From NCBI GenBank assembly GCA_014905825.1, contig JACGCN010000004.1, positions 2,046,001-2,110,000 of the forward strand: a DNA stretch of 64,000 nt. The letters are read 5' to 3'. Shown here piece by piece: positions 1 through 11,146 of this stretch; position 1 is the stretch's first letter, and each line of letters begins with the position of its first letter. The stretch comes from Lyophyllum atratum. Its lineage: Eukaryota > Basidiomycota > Agaricomycetes > Agaricales > Lyophyllaceae. The notes beneath the pieces are model-generated. The model saw only the letters and a list, made by a program, of their open reading frames with translations, searched no databases and was not told where the DNA came from. The position numbers and the translations under genes are program-made.

Positions 1-1558
1 GCACCTCAACGACATTCCTCTGCCTTGCCTCCCTCATACGCTGCATAATCTCCTCCCTCACAGTCTCCATATCCGCATTCACCTCCTCCTGCGGCGCGCC
101 CCTCACCCCCGCGCCTTCCCCGCGCATCCGGCCCTGCTCGTCCAGGATGGGTTCTCCGGGCGCTCTGGGTACGAAGGGTGCTGGTGGGGGTCGGTTTACT
201 GCTGGCGCGGGGCCATTCCTAGCCCCTTGACGCCGGGGGGTGGCGCTGAGGCCCTCGGGGTCGATGTTGAACCTGCATGTGGGGCAGGTCGTCTGTCTTG
301 GGCGGGAGAACCATGGGATGAGGCATGCGGCGTGGAATATGTGTGCGCAGGGGAGTGAGACAATCTTGGGGTGTGTCGGGGTGGCTTGCCGTTCTCCCCC
401 TGACGATGCCGACGCTCCTTCCGATGTAGATGTGGGGGCGGGTGCCTCCTCCGGACTTTGCTCCCCTTCCGTAGTATCAGCAGCAGGCCCAAAGCCCTCT
501 CCCTCCCCATCCAACAACTTATCCCAACAAATCGCACACCCAACATCTCCTCCGCTCGCCCCCTCTTCCTCCCCCTGCCCAGCTTCGCCAAGCGCTTCAA
601 GCCTCCTCACAAGCCCTACCGGCACCTCCTCAAGCGCATCCACAAGCCTCTGCGCGCGCTCCGGGTCCTCCACCTCCGGCTGACCCATACCAAAGAGCCC
701 CAGGAACTCGCGGAACGCCGCGAAGCCGCCGGGCATTTGCTGCGGTGGGGCAACGCCATCGAGGGTGCCGCCTAGGTTGGGAAGGCCACCGTGGGCATGG
801 ATGGGCGGGACGGCGCCGGGGGGGAGGGGGTGCATGATGGGGGTGCCGTTGACGTCGATGGTGATTGCGAAGCCGGTGATCATGTTGTTTGGGGGCCCGG
901 CGTTGTTGTTGTTGTTGTTGTTGGGGCCAGCGGGGTTCTGGGCACCGGGAGCGGGACCGCCTTGCTGGAAGAAGCGGAAGGGGTCTGCAGGACCGCCTGG
1001 GATGTGGACGGTAGCGCGAATACGGGGCGCCGGATGGTGACGGTGTTGTTGTGGTTGTTGTTGCGGGTTTGGTGCCGGGGTGGGGTTGGCAGTGGAGGAG
1101 GTAGAGGGGGCGGCGGTGATGGGGTTAGAAGGAGGGCCGACACGCTGAGAGGGATGCCTACGGTCTCGCTCCTCATCCTCGTCGTCGTCGACCCGTGCGC
1201 GGCGGTTTATGCGGGGCACGGTAGGGATGGGCTCGAGTGCAGGGATACTTGACGCTGAGTCATCTGTCCAGGCACTGTCGTTGTCGTCTTCCACTGCCTG
1301 CATCTCGACCTCGTTAGCATCGCCGTCGTCGGAGTCGTCCTCTGACGAGTCTGAGACGGACTGCAGGTCGGGCATCTGGTCGTCTTCTTCATCTTCCCTT
1401 TGCGCTGAAGGGTTGGTAGTGGGCGCCGGTGGGGTGGGAATAGGCTCAAGAGCAGGCATGTCGCTGTTGTCGTCGTCGTCGTTGGGTGTGGCGACGGGGA
1501 CGGGGACGAAGGCGCGAAAGAGATTAGTGAGAGAGTTTGCAAAGTTGTGGGGATCCAT
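1..1558 (-). CDS. RING-H2 zinc-finger protein, probable E3 ubiquitin ligase (3' end outside window)
   Basis: One uninterrupted reading frame runs from the ATG at 1558 to the left window edge (519 codons, no stop). The first 330 residues are low-complexity: Asp/Glu-rich blocks, an NNNNNNN run and His/Gln/Pro stretches. The RING begins with CAIC at about residue 341, then has a roughly 50-residue acidic Ser/Thr-rich loop, then LPCAHIFHAACLIPWF and CPTCRF. The ligand order C-C...C-H-H-C...C-C is RING-H2. Proteins of this layout bind an E2 and transfer ubiquitin; the substrate here is unknown. The loop between the first and second Cys pairs is longer than usual. The tail (R/E-rich, helical) continues out of the window. 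The start is chosen because it is the first ATG after in-frame stops and precedes the acidic N-terminus. The RING is seen directly; ligase activity is inferred from the family. Confidence 0.85.
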   Translation of the reverse strand, partial: MDPHNFANSLTNLFRAFVPVPVATPNDDDDNSDMPALEPIPTPPAPTTNPSAQREDEEDDQMPDLQSVSDSSEDDSDDGDANEVEMQAVEDDNDSAWTDDSASSIPALEPIPTVPRINRRARVDDDEDEERDRRHPSQRVGPPSNPITAAPSTSSTANPTPAPNPQQQPQQHRHHPAPRIRATVHIPGGPADPFRFFQQGGPAPGAQNPAGPNNNNNNNAGPPNNMITGFAITIDVNGTPIMHPLPPGAVPPIHAHGGLPNLGGTLDGVAPPQQMPGGFAAFREFLGLFGMGQPEVEDPERAQRLVDALEEVPVGLVRRLEALGEAGQGEEEGASGGDVGCAICWDKLLDGEGEGFGPAADTTEGEQSPEEAPAPTSTSEGASASSGGERQATPTHPKIVSLPCAHIFHAACLIPWFSRPRQTTCPTCRFNIDPEGLSATPRRQGARNGPAPAVNRPPPAPFVPRAPGEPILDEQGRMRGEGAGVRGAPQEEVNADMETVREEIMQRMREARQRNVVEV

Positions 1559-1559
1559 T

Positions 1560-2460
1560 GAGCCTGCTCCGATGGTCGACGTTGTAATGAGGATCACAAA
1601 TATCACAACTAAACTCAAGACAACCCCTGTTGCCCTTTGTTTGGTCATCATCTAGAATCTCCTGGAACTCCCCTTATTCTTCACCTCGACTGTCTCGCAG
1701 TCCCCCGGTACAAGACACAACCCCTCAATCGACCTGAACACCCCACTGCTGACGGTGGCCTCCTTATTTGGTCTCGGATCATGTACTGGCACCAGCAGGA
1801 ACATGAAGAACAGTGGCGCAAGATTTTCTCAAATTTCTAGGAGTACTCTCGGTGGCTAGTATTGACAACCGGGAAGCACCACTCGGTATCCTCCTCGCTA
1901 CTCACTTCCCACTTTGTAGAAGGTGATAATATGGGTAGTCATCAATACCTCCAATCGAAACCTTCGATTTGTTCAACAACAACCCGTCCCGGCCCTACGA
2001 CGCTAGACGACGTTTCGACCGTTCACGCAACCTCCATCCTTCTTTTCTATCCCGTATACTTCACGATGGGCCTGCGCACAACCAACGACGATAGATGTAG
2101 ACCCATTTGCGTTTCCATCCTCTTCAGGCGGCCCAGCATGACGTCATAGACCTGGAGCTCGCGATGAACCCCATATCCATTGCACTCCCTCTAACCCCTC
2201 TTCGACCGTCACTTATCATCACCTCAATCTCACTTGGACGAACGCCGTACCCCCGTTTCTGTAATCATCGCCATGACAGCTTCTTTGCCTGTCTTGAGCC
2301 CTCTATGACTATCCTTAGTAATCAAATATGTTTACTGAAAACTGTCTATCGAAAACCAGGATGAGAGATTTTTTTTGGCATTCATGAATTTGCTTGGCAT
2401 GGCTGCCTGAGCCCGTCGTGGTCGTAAGCGGAATCTAAAATGCGACTTAAAGTTGTCGTT
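1560..2460. other. Intergenic region upstream of the RING gene
   Basis: No gene is supportable here. The first part is the presumed 5' leader and promoter of the divergent RING gene. From about 1795 to 1990 lies a dispersed repeat that recurs at 11990-12205. The rest shows only short open frames without coding character. Confidence 0.5.
1795..1990 (+). repeat. Dispersed repeat, copy 1 (partner 11990-12205)
   Basis: The stretch starting AACAGTGGCGCAAGATTTTC and ending near CGAAACCTTCGATTT aligns along its length with 11990-12205 in the same orientation, with small indels. Shared landmarks are AGTATTGACA, TCCTCGCT.CTCACTTC, AAGGTGATAA and GAAACCTTC. No open frame is conserved between the copies, so this is a non-coding repeat or an old transposon fragment of unknown class. 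Confidence 0.6.
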
Positions 2461-2479
2461 TTTCGTCGTGTTTAGTGTT

Positions 2480-3240
2480 GGGTTGGGCGTACTTAGCGCG
2501 TTCCAGAAACATTTCAAGTTCATGCACCACACGCTAATCGCTTGCCTCCCCCTTTCGTCCAAAGTCACATGGATTCTTGTGCTATCATCAACGACCCGGC
2601 GCAGTACCAGAGCAGAGAAGATCTCGAAGGTATGCATGAGGGTCCTTGGGCGATGAACGTATAAGCGATGGCGAAGACCTCCCTCAAACTTTCCAAGATA
2701 CAACTCCGAGAGGCGGGGTGCCATACTCTTGTAAGCTTATATCAAATACCAATGTCGTTTACTCATGGTCGACGTATCTAGGGCTTCTCCTGGTTCGATT
2801 CGAGCGCTCGACCTCGCCCGAACACGCAGGTGCCAGATTCCTCGTCTTCTGCGTCCTTGAAATTATGGTGCCATCGAATTCGCCGTTTCCGGAAAATTGG
2901 TTTGGTGGAAACCACAGGCAGGGTCTGCATTCAGGTGCCAGTGCCACCCCTCGACCATACTCAATTAAGCTGGACCGCCCGGCCAAAGCATGGAGGGGCA
3001 TTGCTTTCCTTGTTCCAGGGTACGCATCATTGACTTCTTACGGACGCAGAAATCTCATTGGCAAGTTAGATCGGAGTGAAGCACGCATTCAATGGTTATC
3101 GCTATTCACAACTTCAAGCACGCCTCGCTACCCCGACCCCGGCCCACCTCATCCTCCACCACATACCCTCGCTCATCCAGTGATGCTAGCCACACCTATA
3201 CCTCGAAATGGTAGCGCGCTCCAGTCAAGCTTTCGCTCCT
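2480..3240 (+). pseudogene. Decayed copy of family X (compare 33487-34924 and 49422-50907)
   Basis: Three blocks match the intact family X genes in order. A fragment around 2570 reads HGFLCYHQ, like GFLYYHH in exon 1. A piece reading GGVPYS is followed by an intron-like GTAAGC...TCTAG at about 2730-2780, then LLVRFERSTSPEHAG, which matches the start of exon 2. Around 3140 the string PPPHTLAHP matches PPPHTLARL of exon 3. Between these blocks the frame shifts, a stop interrupts, and the middle of exon 1 is missing. Homology is clear over exon 2 and weak elsewhere. A 318-residue frame covers 2646-3602 but its first and last parts are not alignable. I see no way to make an intact protein. Confidence 0.6.
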
Positions 3241-3244
3241 CCCT

Positions 3245-4705
3245 GGTTGGTCATTTTCTCCACAGCTTAGAATCAGACCTGCGACCATCTCCTTATCAGC
3301 AAGCTCCGAGGGCACAACCCGAGGATACAACGCCCAACCCGATGTTCGCCAACTTGGTCATGGCAGTAACGTTCTTAGCGCCAGCCATTGTTGGGATGAC
3401 AGTGATTGCCCCTCAGAGCATGCGCATTATGGCCGAGCGACTTTGTCGCCTAACCTCCGAGTCTGCGTATCTCGACGAACTATCGATGTATCTCGGACGA
3501 AACAGACAATTTCACATTCCCAGAGGGACCTCCGATACTTGGCGCACGATCATCAATTATCATGCAAACGGGCCCTCCTCGACATTCTTGCACGAATTTT
3601 AGGCTTTCCTGGAAAACTCCGCGGTAGGTGCCCTTCGTCGATCGCCTTTTACTTCGTAGTTGGCTGACGTCTAGCGCCTAGGTGTCTCCAATGACGGCGA
3701 TCTCCTCGGAGGACGCAAATGCTAGCATGTCCCGAAGTTCAACACCTCGACAAGGGCATTTCATTTGCAGTGCGAGGGCTTGCGAGCTTGATGGCAGGAT
3801 GATATCTTTCACGACGACTTTCGAGTTGAATATCGCCGACGGCCCGGACATGTCCTTATCTTTTGCATAATTGCATTCCAGAACAGTTGGGCTAGCCGTA
3901 TCGCGTGTTGTGGTTCGAACAGCCGGACGATGGGGAAGCGTGTTGGAAACCGCTACGACTTTGGAGGAGGAGGTTGAAGTCTATTGCGAAGCTGATGATG
4001 TATAGTAGCCCGCAAGCCAAGTTATGGGTACATGAAGGAATATTGGACTATAACAGTGTCAAATAAGCTCTGCTCCCACTTCTCCTATTTGCGCTCGCTG
4101 GCCTTGTGCATTTCTAGTACTGTTGCTGTAGTTCTGTGGATGTTGACACTAGGCGTCCCATTTACGCCAGATTTTCAATTTTCAATTGACGATGTGCATG
4201 ACGGCGGCGTTGATGGAGTGGTGACGGACAAATACAGCTGGTCTTCAGTTCGTAGGAAATAACACTGATATGAAGGTAAGTAATGTACCTGAGTAACTGC
4301 CAGTGGTGGATCTATAGGTTCTGTCCTGTGTATACGTTTCAGAACCTTTTTAGCCTTACCGAAACATGCAGATTCGAATTCTATCCATACCGAGATGAAT
4401 GACAGGTCATAAAGCAGGCATGATTCACTTCCTATAAGTAGGTGCTAGATAAGCTCAGTGGGACGTAAGGTGAAGTATCATCGCAAGTTTGACTGGGGAA
4501 TAGGGGCGACTGGCTAGGGCTCTTGGAATAACGTTGGTTTGCAATAGGAAGGGCTACATACAGTACCACAAAGACGATGCGTCCCACCCCACGACTTCAG
4601 TGATTCTGGCTAGCCCCGAGGCCAACCCGCTCTTCAAGCCCCTGCATCTGACAAGGCGTTATTTTGTTATTGACAGCGAAGAATAAAGTACTGTAAACTC
4701 ACGAT
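3245..4705. other. Intergenic region, no gene seen
   Basis: About 1.5 kb between the family X relic and the 3' end of the first NLR. Only short open frames occur and none has a recognisable domain or a credible splice pattern. The last 50 bases precede the NLR stop codon and presumably hold its 3' UTR. Confidence 0.5.
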
Positions 4706-4709
4706 TGCG

Positions 4710-7700
4710 CTAAATTATATTTTCGATCTCTTCATTGGCGTAACGGGAATACACGGCCTGTTGCTCTTCCTCAGTAGGACTCAAACTCGGATCCTCCAAT
4801 CTCCGAAGAAAGAACCGACACCGAATTTCGTCCTGCGCACCCGCTTTCACCGAGGAATACATCCGAAGGGATTCTCCGAATGCCTCCCTGGCGTCGAGTT
4901 TTTCGCCCATTTTCGCCCAAGCACGCCCCATGTGCTCCAGTGCATCAGCAATTTCCATCGGAGAGCCATACGACTTGGAACGCTCCAGAACTTGGATCAA
5001 CAACTTGAGCGCAGCGCCATAGTCACCTGTTGCGATAAAAGCGCGAGCGAGCATTGTCATTGGTCCTGGTTGGTATTCAGGATATCCACTTTGTCCAAAT
5101 TCCTCCACAGCCAATGTTGTCCACCTCTTAACCTGATCATAATTTTGCTGAGCGCTGTAAACTTCTGCCAGCTGGGACGCACATCTAGCGGCCTGGAAAA
5201 TATCCCCGAGTTCTGCAGATGCAGCCCTGGCGCGCTGGATTAAATCGATGGCGTCGGTATCGCTCCCTTGGCTTGCTCCAAACTGCCATTCCAAAGTTCC
5301 AGAATGATAGAGACACCAGGAAAGACCGTGGGGGTCGTTGATGGCTCCGAATTCTGATCGTGCCTTCTCAATCAGTGCTTTGTCGTCTTCGTATACGGAC
5401 TTTAAATACACATTGGCATCCACGACCTTGAGGAGGCACTGAGCAGCTTGTTGCATATCAGGGATCGAGAGAAACGAGTCACGTGCGAGGGTATAGTGTT
5501 CTTGGGCATCATCGTAGCGATTGAGGCCAGTCAAAATGTCGCCATAGCAAAAGTGGGTTGTGCCGAGGAGGCTGGAATTGTCTTCCATTTCATGTACGAG
5601 CTTCAAAGCATGTTGGATGACATCGATTCGCGGCCTAGTCGACTCTTGGTGTCTCGCTAGTGCAAGGAGGGACGTAATCAGTTTTGGTCTGGGCTGCGTG
5701 CTCTCAAGCAAAATGGCCAGTAAATTCCCTTCCTCAATTGACAGTGCTGCGGTATGGTCTTTGTGCATGTCATCACCGCGGGAGGACGTGTGCTGCGACA
5801 CAAAGTTGCACGCCGATTCGATCATAGAGATGCGGACGGTAGGAGGAAAACGGGATGGATCAAGGATGTAGCGTCTGATGACCGGAAGAACAAGGAAAGT
5901 GGAATTTTGCTCCTCTGCCAGGGATATTTCCCTGAGAACTGCGAGTGCACCACTCAGATTTGGCAAGCTAGGTGCCCACCAGTTTTTTAGCTTGTTGTAA
6001 GTAGTTCCGACTGGCAACATAGCAAGTGTCGCAAGTAGGTTGAATGCCTCCGGATGTCGCCCCATGGAAGGTCCATACACGGACAGGCCGATACATATAT
6101 CCATACTGTGCTCCTTGTCAGATCCTTGTTCAAGCATCGCAGTACCATTTTCATTGTACTCCTTCACCAGGTCCTCCGCCGACAGTCCGGTGAGTTTTCC
6201 AACCTTAGCCATGAGTGTTATAGCCAATGGCATATGCCCGACTAGTTCGAGCAATTCTGGAAGTTTGGCGTCGTCGTGACCCTTGGCGTAGATATTTGTA
6301 TATATTCTACGGGCTGCATCAGAATCAACAGCGGGCAGATTTACGACGTGCCATTGTATATCGTCACAAGGTGGAGTGGCGGATCTCATGGTGACAAGGA
6401 AGGAGATACGAGGTATTCGGCTGATATCTCGAAGTATCTGCTCAACCTCAGCCCGCCCTCCATCAATGCTCCAGGGCGTCTCGAAATTATCGAGCAAAAG
6501 AACGAGGCCCTCAGACAACTGGAGTTCAAAAATGATGTCATCGTGAGTGTTTCCCGTGTTCCGCGTGGTGCCCAGGGATGAGTACAGGGTATCGAGGAAG
6601 AGAGAGACGGATGTAGCCTTCACACACGGCACCCAAACACGGCTACCATCAGGGAGATACTGCTTCATGTCAGGATGGGCCATGATTGCACGCGCCGTGC
6701 ATGTCTTTCCCATCCCACCAGGCCCTAGAAGACAGACTCGAGGACGCTCCTGACCGTCCGAGACATCCATCAGTACACGGACAAGCTCAGCCACAAGGCC
6801 GTCACGGCCATGAAAATTGCCCGTGTTTGCAGGAACGAGAGCGCGGGTGCCTGACTGCGATGAAGACAAGACTGCCGTTGGACGGTTGTTGAGGATGGCT
6901 TTGACGTCTTCCATGGTAGCTTTCACATCGTGCACGGCAGCTTGAATATTATCGAGGGAGTGCTGCTGGTTGGAATAGAAGGTACGAATCTGCTTTTCCA
7001 AGTTCTGGAGGACATTGGCATGATCGATTTCGCGCGCGAGCTAGAGAGGACAATTTTAGCCCAAGATACTAATACAGCTCCCCCAAAAAGATCTCACATT
7101 GAATTGCTCCAAGGAATTGCTCAAACGATCCACACACTTCCGGACTTTCTCCTCATTGAAGCTCCTGAAAAATGTCATCAGCAGAGCGTTTTGCGATGCG
7201 ATTTCGTCGAGCTTTGATTGAATATACGTCAAGTCCCTAATATTTGAAAAAAAAGGAAATATCAGATATAGCCTCAGTAGACGGGGGACGGCGATAGCAC
7301 TTACTTTTCCAGAGAGTTTATGTCCTCCTTTAGCTTCTCCTGAATATCTTCTGCCTTCTTCCCCTTTAGTTCGTTGACCAGAGCGGTGACGAGTGTTCTG
7401 ATGCGAAGCTTCAGCTCTTCTGCCCGCTCTAAAGTAGCATGGCTTTCCTACATACCAAAGAGGTGAATACACACATCACAGTAAAGATCAATCCCTGTAC
7501 ATTACCTCACAAGCCTTGATCAAATTCGTCGCAATCTTCACAGCTACGCCAACACCAGGAACGGGTATTTCCTGGGCGACTGTCTCTAGTATTTTGAGAA
7601 ACTCTTTTGCTGTCTCACCCGCATATTCACCAGCTGTTGGTTTCCCAAGATCGTTCACATCCTGCGCGGGTTTGGCGCCTTTCGTGGGAGGCTGCCGGAA

Positions 7701-7819
7701 AACCAAGGTTAATCTACATTACTAGCATGGCCATAGAAAGGAAATAAACTTGCCTGGGTTTTTTCGTCGAAGTGCAAGGTCGCCGAGCTTGGCGAGCACG
7801 GAAAGCGGAATCTGGGCAT
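4710..7819 (-). CDS. NLR-type protein: helical N-terminal domain, NB-ARC-like NTPase, TPR repeats (NLR copy 1)
   Basis: Five exons keep phase: 7819-7754, 7691-7506, 7447-7305, 7236-7098 and 7040-4710 (954 residues). Intron 1 is GC-AG (CAG/GCAAGT). Exons 2-4 encode an amphipathic helical region (VPGV.VAVKIA start, heptad-like EELKLRIRTLV and EEKVRKCVDRL) resembling four-helix-bundle death or adaptor domains of fungal NLRs; this assignment is inference. Exon 5 carries Walker A GPGGMGKT (about residue 284), Walker B LVLLLDNFE (about 357), sensor LVTMRS and GHMPLA (about 446). TPR-like helical repeats fill about 620-940 (YDDAQEHYTLARD, YGAALKLLIQVLERSK). Such proteins act in non-self recognition and regulated cell death in fungi (family knowledge). 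The start is the first ATG in the frame that splices cleanly. A paralogue lies at 24907-28871. Confidence 0.85.
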
Positions 7820-7996
7820 TGTTCGAAGAAAAGGAGTATAGGTCGCAGCTGCGTGGTGGGCATGCGAGATTATGGAAGCCTGTCAGCAAACGGAGTCTTT
7901 GTCGGCATTACCCATTGATTAACCTGCACATGTTATCCTGCCCTTGAAGCACACGCAAAATAAGCGCCGTTCTAAGGGGAGGTTGTGTAGCGCTTT
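7820..7996. other. Probable promoter region of NLR copy 1
   Basis: Short gap between the NLR start codon at 7819 and a doubtful minus-strand frame ending at 7997. No TATA-like box in the right orientation is obvious. Nothing else is seen. Confidence 0.3.
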
Positions 7997-9161
7997 TCAG
8001 AAGTGGCATGCGTTGTACCAGTACTGGGGGCTCTGCATCGGGGTGTCACCCGATGTCGTTTTGCGCGCGGGAAATCGGGCATACAGGGAGTGAAGAGAAT
8101 CGAGCATACGTCGTAAGACCTCATGTTCTGTATTAGCACCAAACCAATTGAATGTGATTACATCACCCCGATGCTGCCGCCACTTCCCATCCTCCTTCTC
8201 TACAAACCCCAGCCATGGCTCATGTCCCTCCGCCCACCCCAACATCCGGTCAAACCACCTCTCCATCCCCGCCCCCAATTCCCGCCCGAAAATACAGCCG
8301 GTCGACAAATAAACGGAAGGGTCGGCCAATGGTGGAGGCATAAAGCCATTGATTCCTGCGGCTGCGCTGCCACGTCTACTCCCACTCCGTCTTGGTCGCC
8401 TTTGCCTTTTTCTTGCACCTTCCCCTTGCCCTTGCCCTTCACCTTCGCCCCCGACCTTTAGCCGTGTTCGCCTTTGCCTTTTTCTTTCACATTTACCTTC
8501 GCCTTCGCCCCCAACCTTCTTCCGCTTTCGACGAAATGGAGCCCACAATCTCAACGAAGGCATTTCGGAGAGCCTTGCGCGCCTCCTCAGGCCACTTCTC
8601 CCGCCTGCCCACCTAGGGATCCCAGGTTGTTGAAGTCAGCAGTGAGGAAGGTGCAGGCGCAGCTGGGGGCGGTGGTGGCGTCTTTGAAGTCGATTAGGCC
8701 CTTCCTGTTGTTTCTCGCCTATCTGCCTTTGGGGGAGTTGTCAATTACGCAAAGATGGAGGAGTGGGGAGAACAAAGCATACCTTAATTGATAAAGTCGG
8801 ACAGCCTGAAGTCGGACAACAGGAGCGCGAACGCCTTTTCGGGTGTGGTCATGTCAGGCGTGATAGTGTTGTCCCATACGGCAGAACTTGAGGACCTTTG
8901 TCGAGAGCAGGGACGGTTCCTCGAGTGAAGTTCGTCCTCGAGTTTGGTCGGGTTAGGGTTGGAGCAGTTCAAGTCTAAAATAGAGGATACGAAGGTGGAT
9001 TGGGAATATATGAAATCGACTGCCGCGTGAATGAAGCAATAGGTGTGAGGACGGGGTGAGAAGAAGGGGTCCCGATCTGGAGGTGGGTTTGGGTCAACTG
9101 CTTTCGAGACAGCAGGGACAGGCGCGTATGCAGGCGCAGGGGCGGGGCGGACGCGAACCAC
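7997..9161 (-). other. Open reading frames of unclear status, possible unrecognised gene or decayed remnant
   Basis: Minus-strand frames cover 9161-8784 and 8563-7997, with an open stretch between them around 8740-8600 reading ATTAPSCACTFLTADFNN. The 8563-7997 frame holds a Lys/Arg/Gly/Glu tract (KVGGEGEG, made by an internal DNA duplication of about 70 bp at 8395-8520) and a non-repetitive end with MERWFDRMLGWAEGHEPWLG. A splice at about 8772 (AAG/GTATGC to ATAG/GCGAG) could link the first two pieces, but the link to the last needs a frame change I could not place. No domain is recognised. It lies directly downstream of the broken GMC gene, so it may be rearranged debris. Confidence 0.25.
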
Positions 9162-9186
9162 CCGGTCTAACGCGCGATATTATTCC

Positions 9187-9945
9187 AAGAACCGTATATC
9201 GAAGGGAGGCCCACATACCATGTGCGGGCGGTGCGAATTCCATGCATGTGGCCGTAAGCGGGAGGGTCGAGCCGGACCAGTTGATCTTGGTGACCTGCAG
9301 GGGGCGATCAGAAGAGGAGACATGGAGGAGGCAAGGGACCCTGGAAACGTACCTGGTGTTTGGTGACGGTAAGCCAGTTGGTACGGACACTTTCGACAGC
9401 GGTGATGTACGTCTCTGGCGCGGATGACTGGTGGCCTGGTTGTGCCAGTCGCCAGTCTGCTCGCATGTCAGAAACAAGGAATTGGAACTTAGAAATCGGA
9501 CAGGAGAAAAGAGAAAGGAACAACGTACGAGGGTGGCGATGCAAACGCAGTTGGGCGTGCCGCCGTTGAGTCCTTGTGGCCCTTGATTCCAATGAGCCCA
9601 ACGATGGTGTTGATGAAGTTGGTCGGCTGCGGGCCGCCGTACGTCGACCCGAGTTGGGGGAAGATGACCTGGACGAGGCCGCTGTAGCCATCGTAGGTGT
9701 TGATGTACTGCGCGCCTTTGCTGGCTTGTTCGGGATGGGGTGGCGAGAAGGTTTTCGACTGGGTGTGTTCATGAGTATTAAAGAGGTTCAGAAAGGAGTG
9801 AAGGGCTTCGGTGCGTACCTTCTTCATGTAACTAAAGAGCCCATTCCAAATCCAGCCCATGTTCGCCTCGGACGGCTCGAGAAGTGTCGACTACGCGTTG
9901 TACTGCTCCTTTGTCCTATGGACGTAAGCCCCTCCATTGATGGAC
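9187..9945 (-). pseudogene. Truncated GMC oxidoreductase (aryl-alcohol-oxidase type) with an in-frame stop
   Basis: Spliced minus-strand translation gives GMC signatures in order: NGGAYVHRTKEQYNA, WIWNGLFSYMKK, GAQYINTYDGYSGLVQV, NFINTIVGLIGIKGHKDS, NWLTVTKHQVTKINWSG and LTATCMEFAP. These match the middle of GMC flavoenzymes, from the substrate-access segment to the strand before the C-terminal catalytic half. Introns at about 9820-9766, 9537-9463 and 9351-9300 keep phase. A TAG at 9893-9891 falls where GMC proteins have Trp (NAW). The FAD-binding N-terminus and the His-His/Asn catalytic end are absent. Upstream the sequence is cut by the SRD5A-linked repeat near 9955. The gene is dead. It is not a close copy of the intact GMC gene at 60551. 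Confidence 0.75.
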
Positions 9946-9959
9946 GCTGAAAAATGAAC

Positions 9960-10245
9960 TATGGCACGGGAGGAGTGCGGTGAGAAGGGTAGCATCGTCC
10001 GCATATAGTTTGCGTCATACAGGTATTATAGCACACACCAGGGCCATGATCAACGCTGGCCTTGGGTACTACTTACAACGAAACACGCGCATGCATGCTC
10101 CCAATGCCATCGTCCAGAATCCAATCCGAAAAACATAAAACATTTCAGAGCGAATTTCTTGGCTTGGGCCTTGCGGTGGATGTCGAGGAGGTTCCCGTCG
10201 TGGTAGATGTACCCGCGAAGCCTAAGTAGTGCACCACGCATGTCC
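9960..10245 (-). pseudogene. SRD5A-like gene fragment with its 3' flanking repeat (fragment E)
   Basis: On the minus strand 10245-10150 encodes RGYIYHDGNLLDIHRKAQAKK, which matches the GFAGNIYHDEILLDIRRKAQ segment of the intact gene at 32361-33403. It is followed by a jump to the post-gene sequence (FFGLDSGRWHWEHACACF, the shadow of the 3' repeat unit) and then by the flank CCCAAGGCCAGCGTTGATCATGG. The same flank follows the copies at 13.9, 29.7 and 32.1 kb. Everything between these two parts of the gene has been deleted. Confidence 0.65.
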
Positions 10246-10262
10246 GAGTCAAGAAGTTGCTC

Positions 10263-11146
10263 AGTTTCCGCCTCAAACCTTAAAACCAGATTTGGATAAT
10301 CTGTAGACAAGCCACAACAAAGGCGGCTCGTTTGGTTGTGCGGTTCCCGACATGACGTCGGCGGTCATCGGTCGCGCGGCGTGAAACCTCTGAACGGCAT
10401 CAGGCCTTGCTAATTCATGTCATTCTGTAGCATACATGGACACTGTACAAATCAAATATACAAAAGTCACATGAAATATGGAGTCTAGGCGGTATAGAAT
10501 AGTAAGATCCAGGTGTAATATAGGAAGACTTGAGGCTACAGGAACAGGTGCACTAGGAAGCATCGGCACTGCTAAAACAGGCGTGACAGGGCTAATTATG
10601 ACGGAACAGGAACAGGCGGTGCACTGAAAAAACGAGTTAGAGAACAGATGACGCGATAGATGTTTGAGCACGTACTTACTGGTCCATTTTTGCGCTTTTT
10701 TCCCGCTTGTTTCCCCTGCTAATCCGTTCTTGATATCGCTCGGCGCCCTGTAAGGTTTGTTTTGGTCCTCGAAGTGTTTCTATGACGCCCAGGTCGTGTT
10801 GTACTTTGAAGACTGTGAGTCCGAGGTGAAATCACCATAGCGGGGTGCTTGTTGTTTCTCAGGGTCGCGTCCCAGGGGGGTGAATCCACGGAAGTCTGAA
10901 TAGAATGAGCCATGGACAGGTGATGGTGCCCGCCCGGTTGATGCAGGTGAAGAATTGACAGAGAAACTGCCGAAAGACATCTGGCCGAAGGCCTATAACG
11001 ATAGGGAAGTAGGTACGACAAGCAGAGATGATAGTCCCGACGCGACTGCACACTCAACCAAATACGCGCCCGGCGGGATGTTTGCGCAGAGATCGTTCAA
11101 AACAAACAAACCTCTGAATCCGGTTTTAAGGTTTGAGGCGGAAACT
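10263..11146. repeat. Perfect 25-bp inverted repeat pair bounding an 884-bp interval
   Basis: The 25 bases at 10263-10287 (beginning AGTTTCCGCCTCAAACC) are the exact reverse complement of 11122-11146. Related direct versions sit at about 11842-11866 and 11948-11972. No matching target duplication is visible at the outer edges, and the interval holds no recognised gene, only short frames. It could be the ends of a small non-autonomous element or two copies of a dispersed motif in opposite orientation. Confidence 0.5.

Noticed and set aside
240..1252. Plus-strand frames opposite the RING gene
   Set aside because: They are shadows of the 519-codon minus-strand frame, which carries a complete RING-H2 motif.
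2646..3602. A 318-codon plus-strand frame as an intact gene
   Set aside because: It starts at a non-ATG codon, only its middle matches family X exon 2, and an intron-like segment is read through. The flanking parts do not align, so it is treated as a relic.
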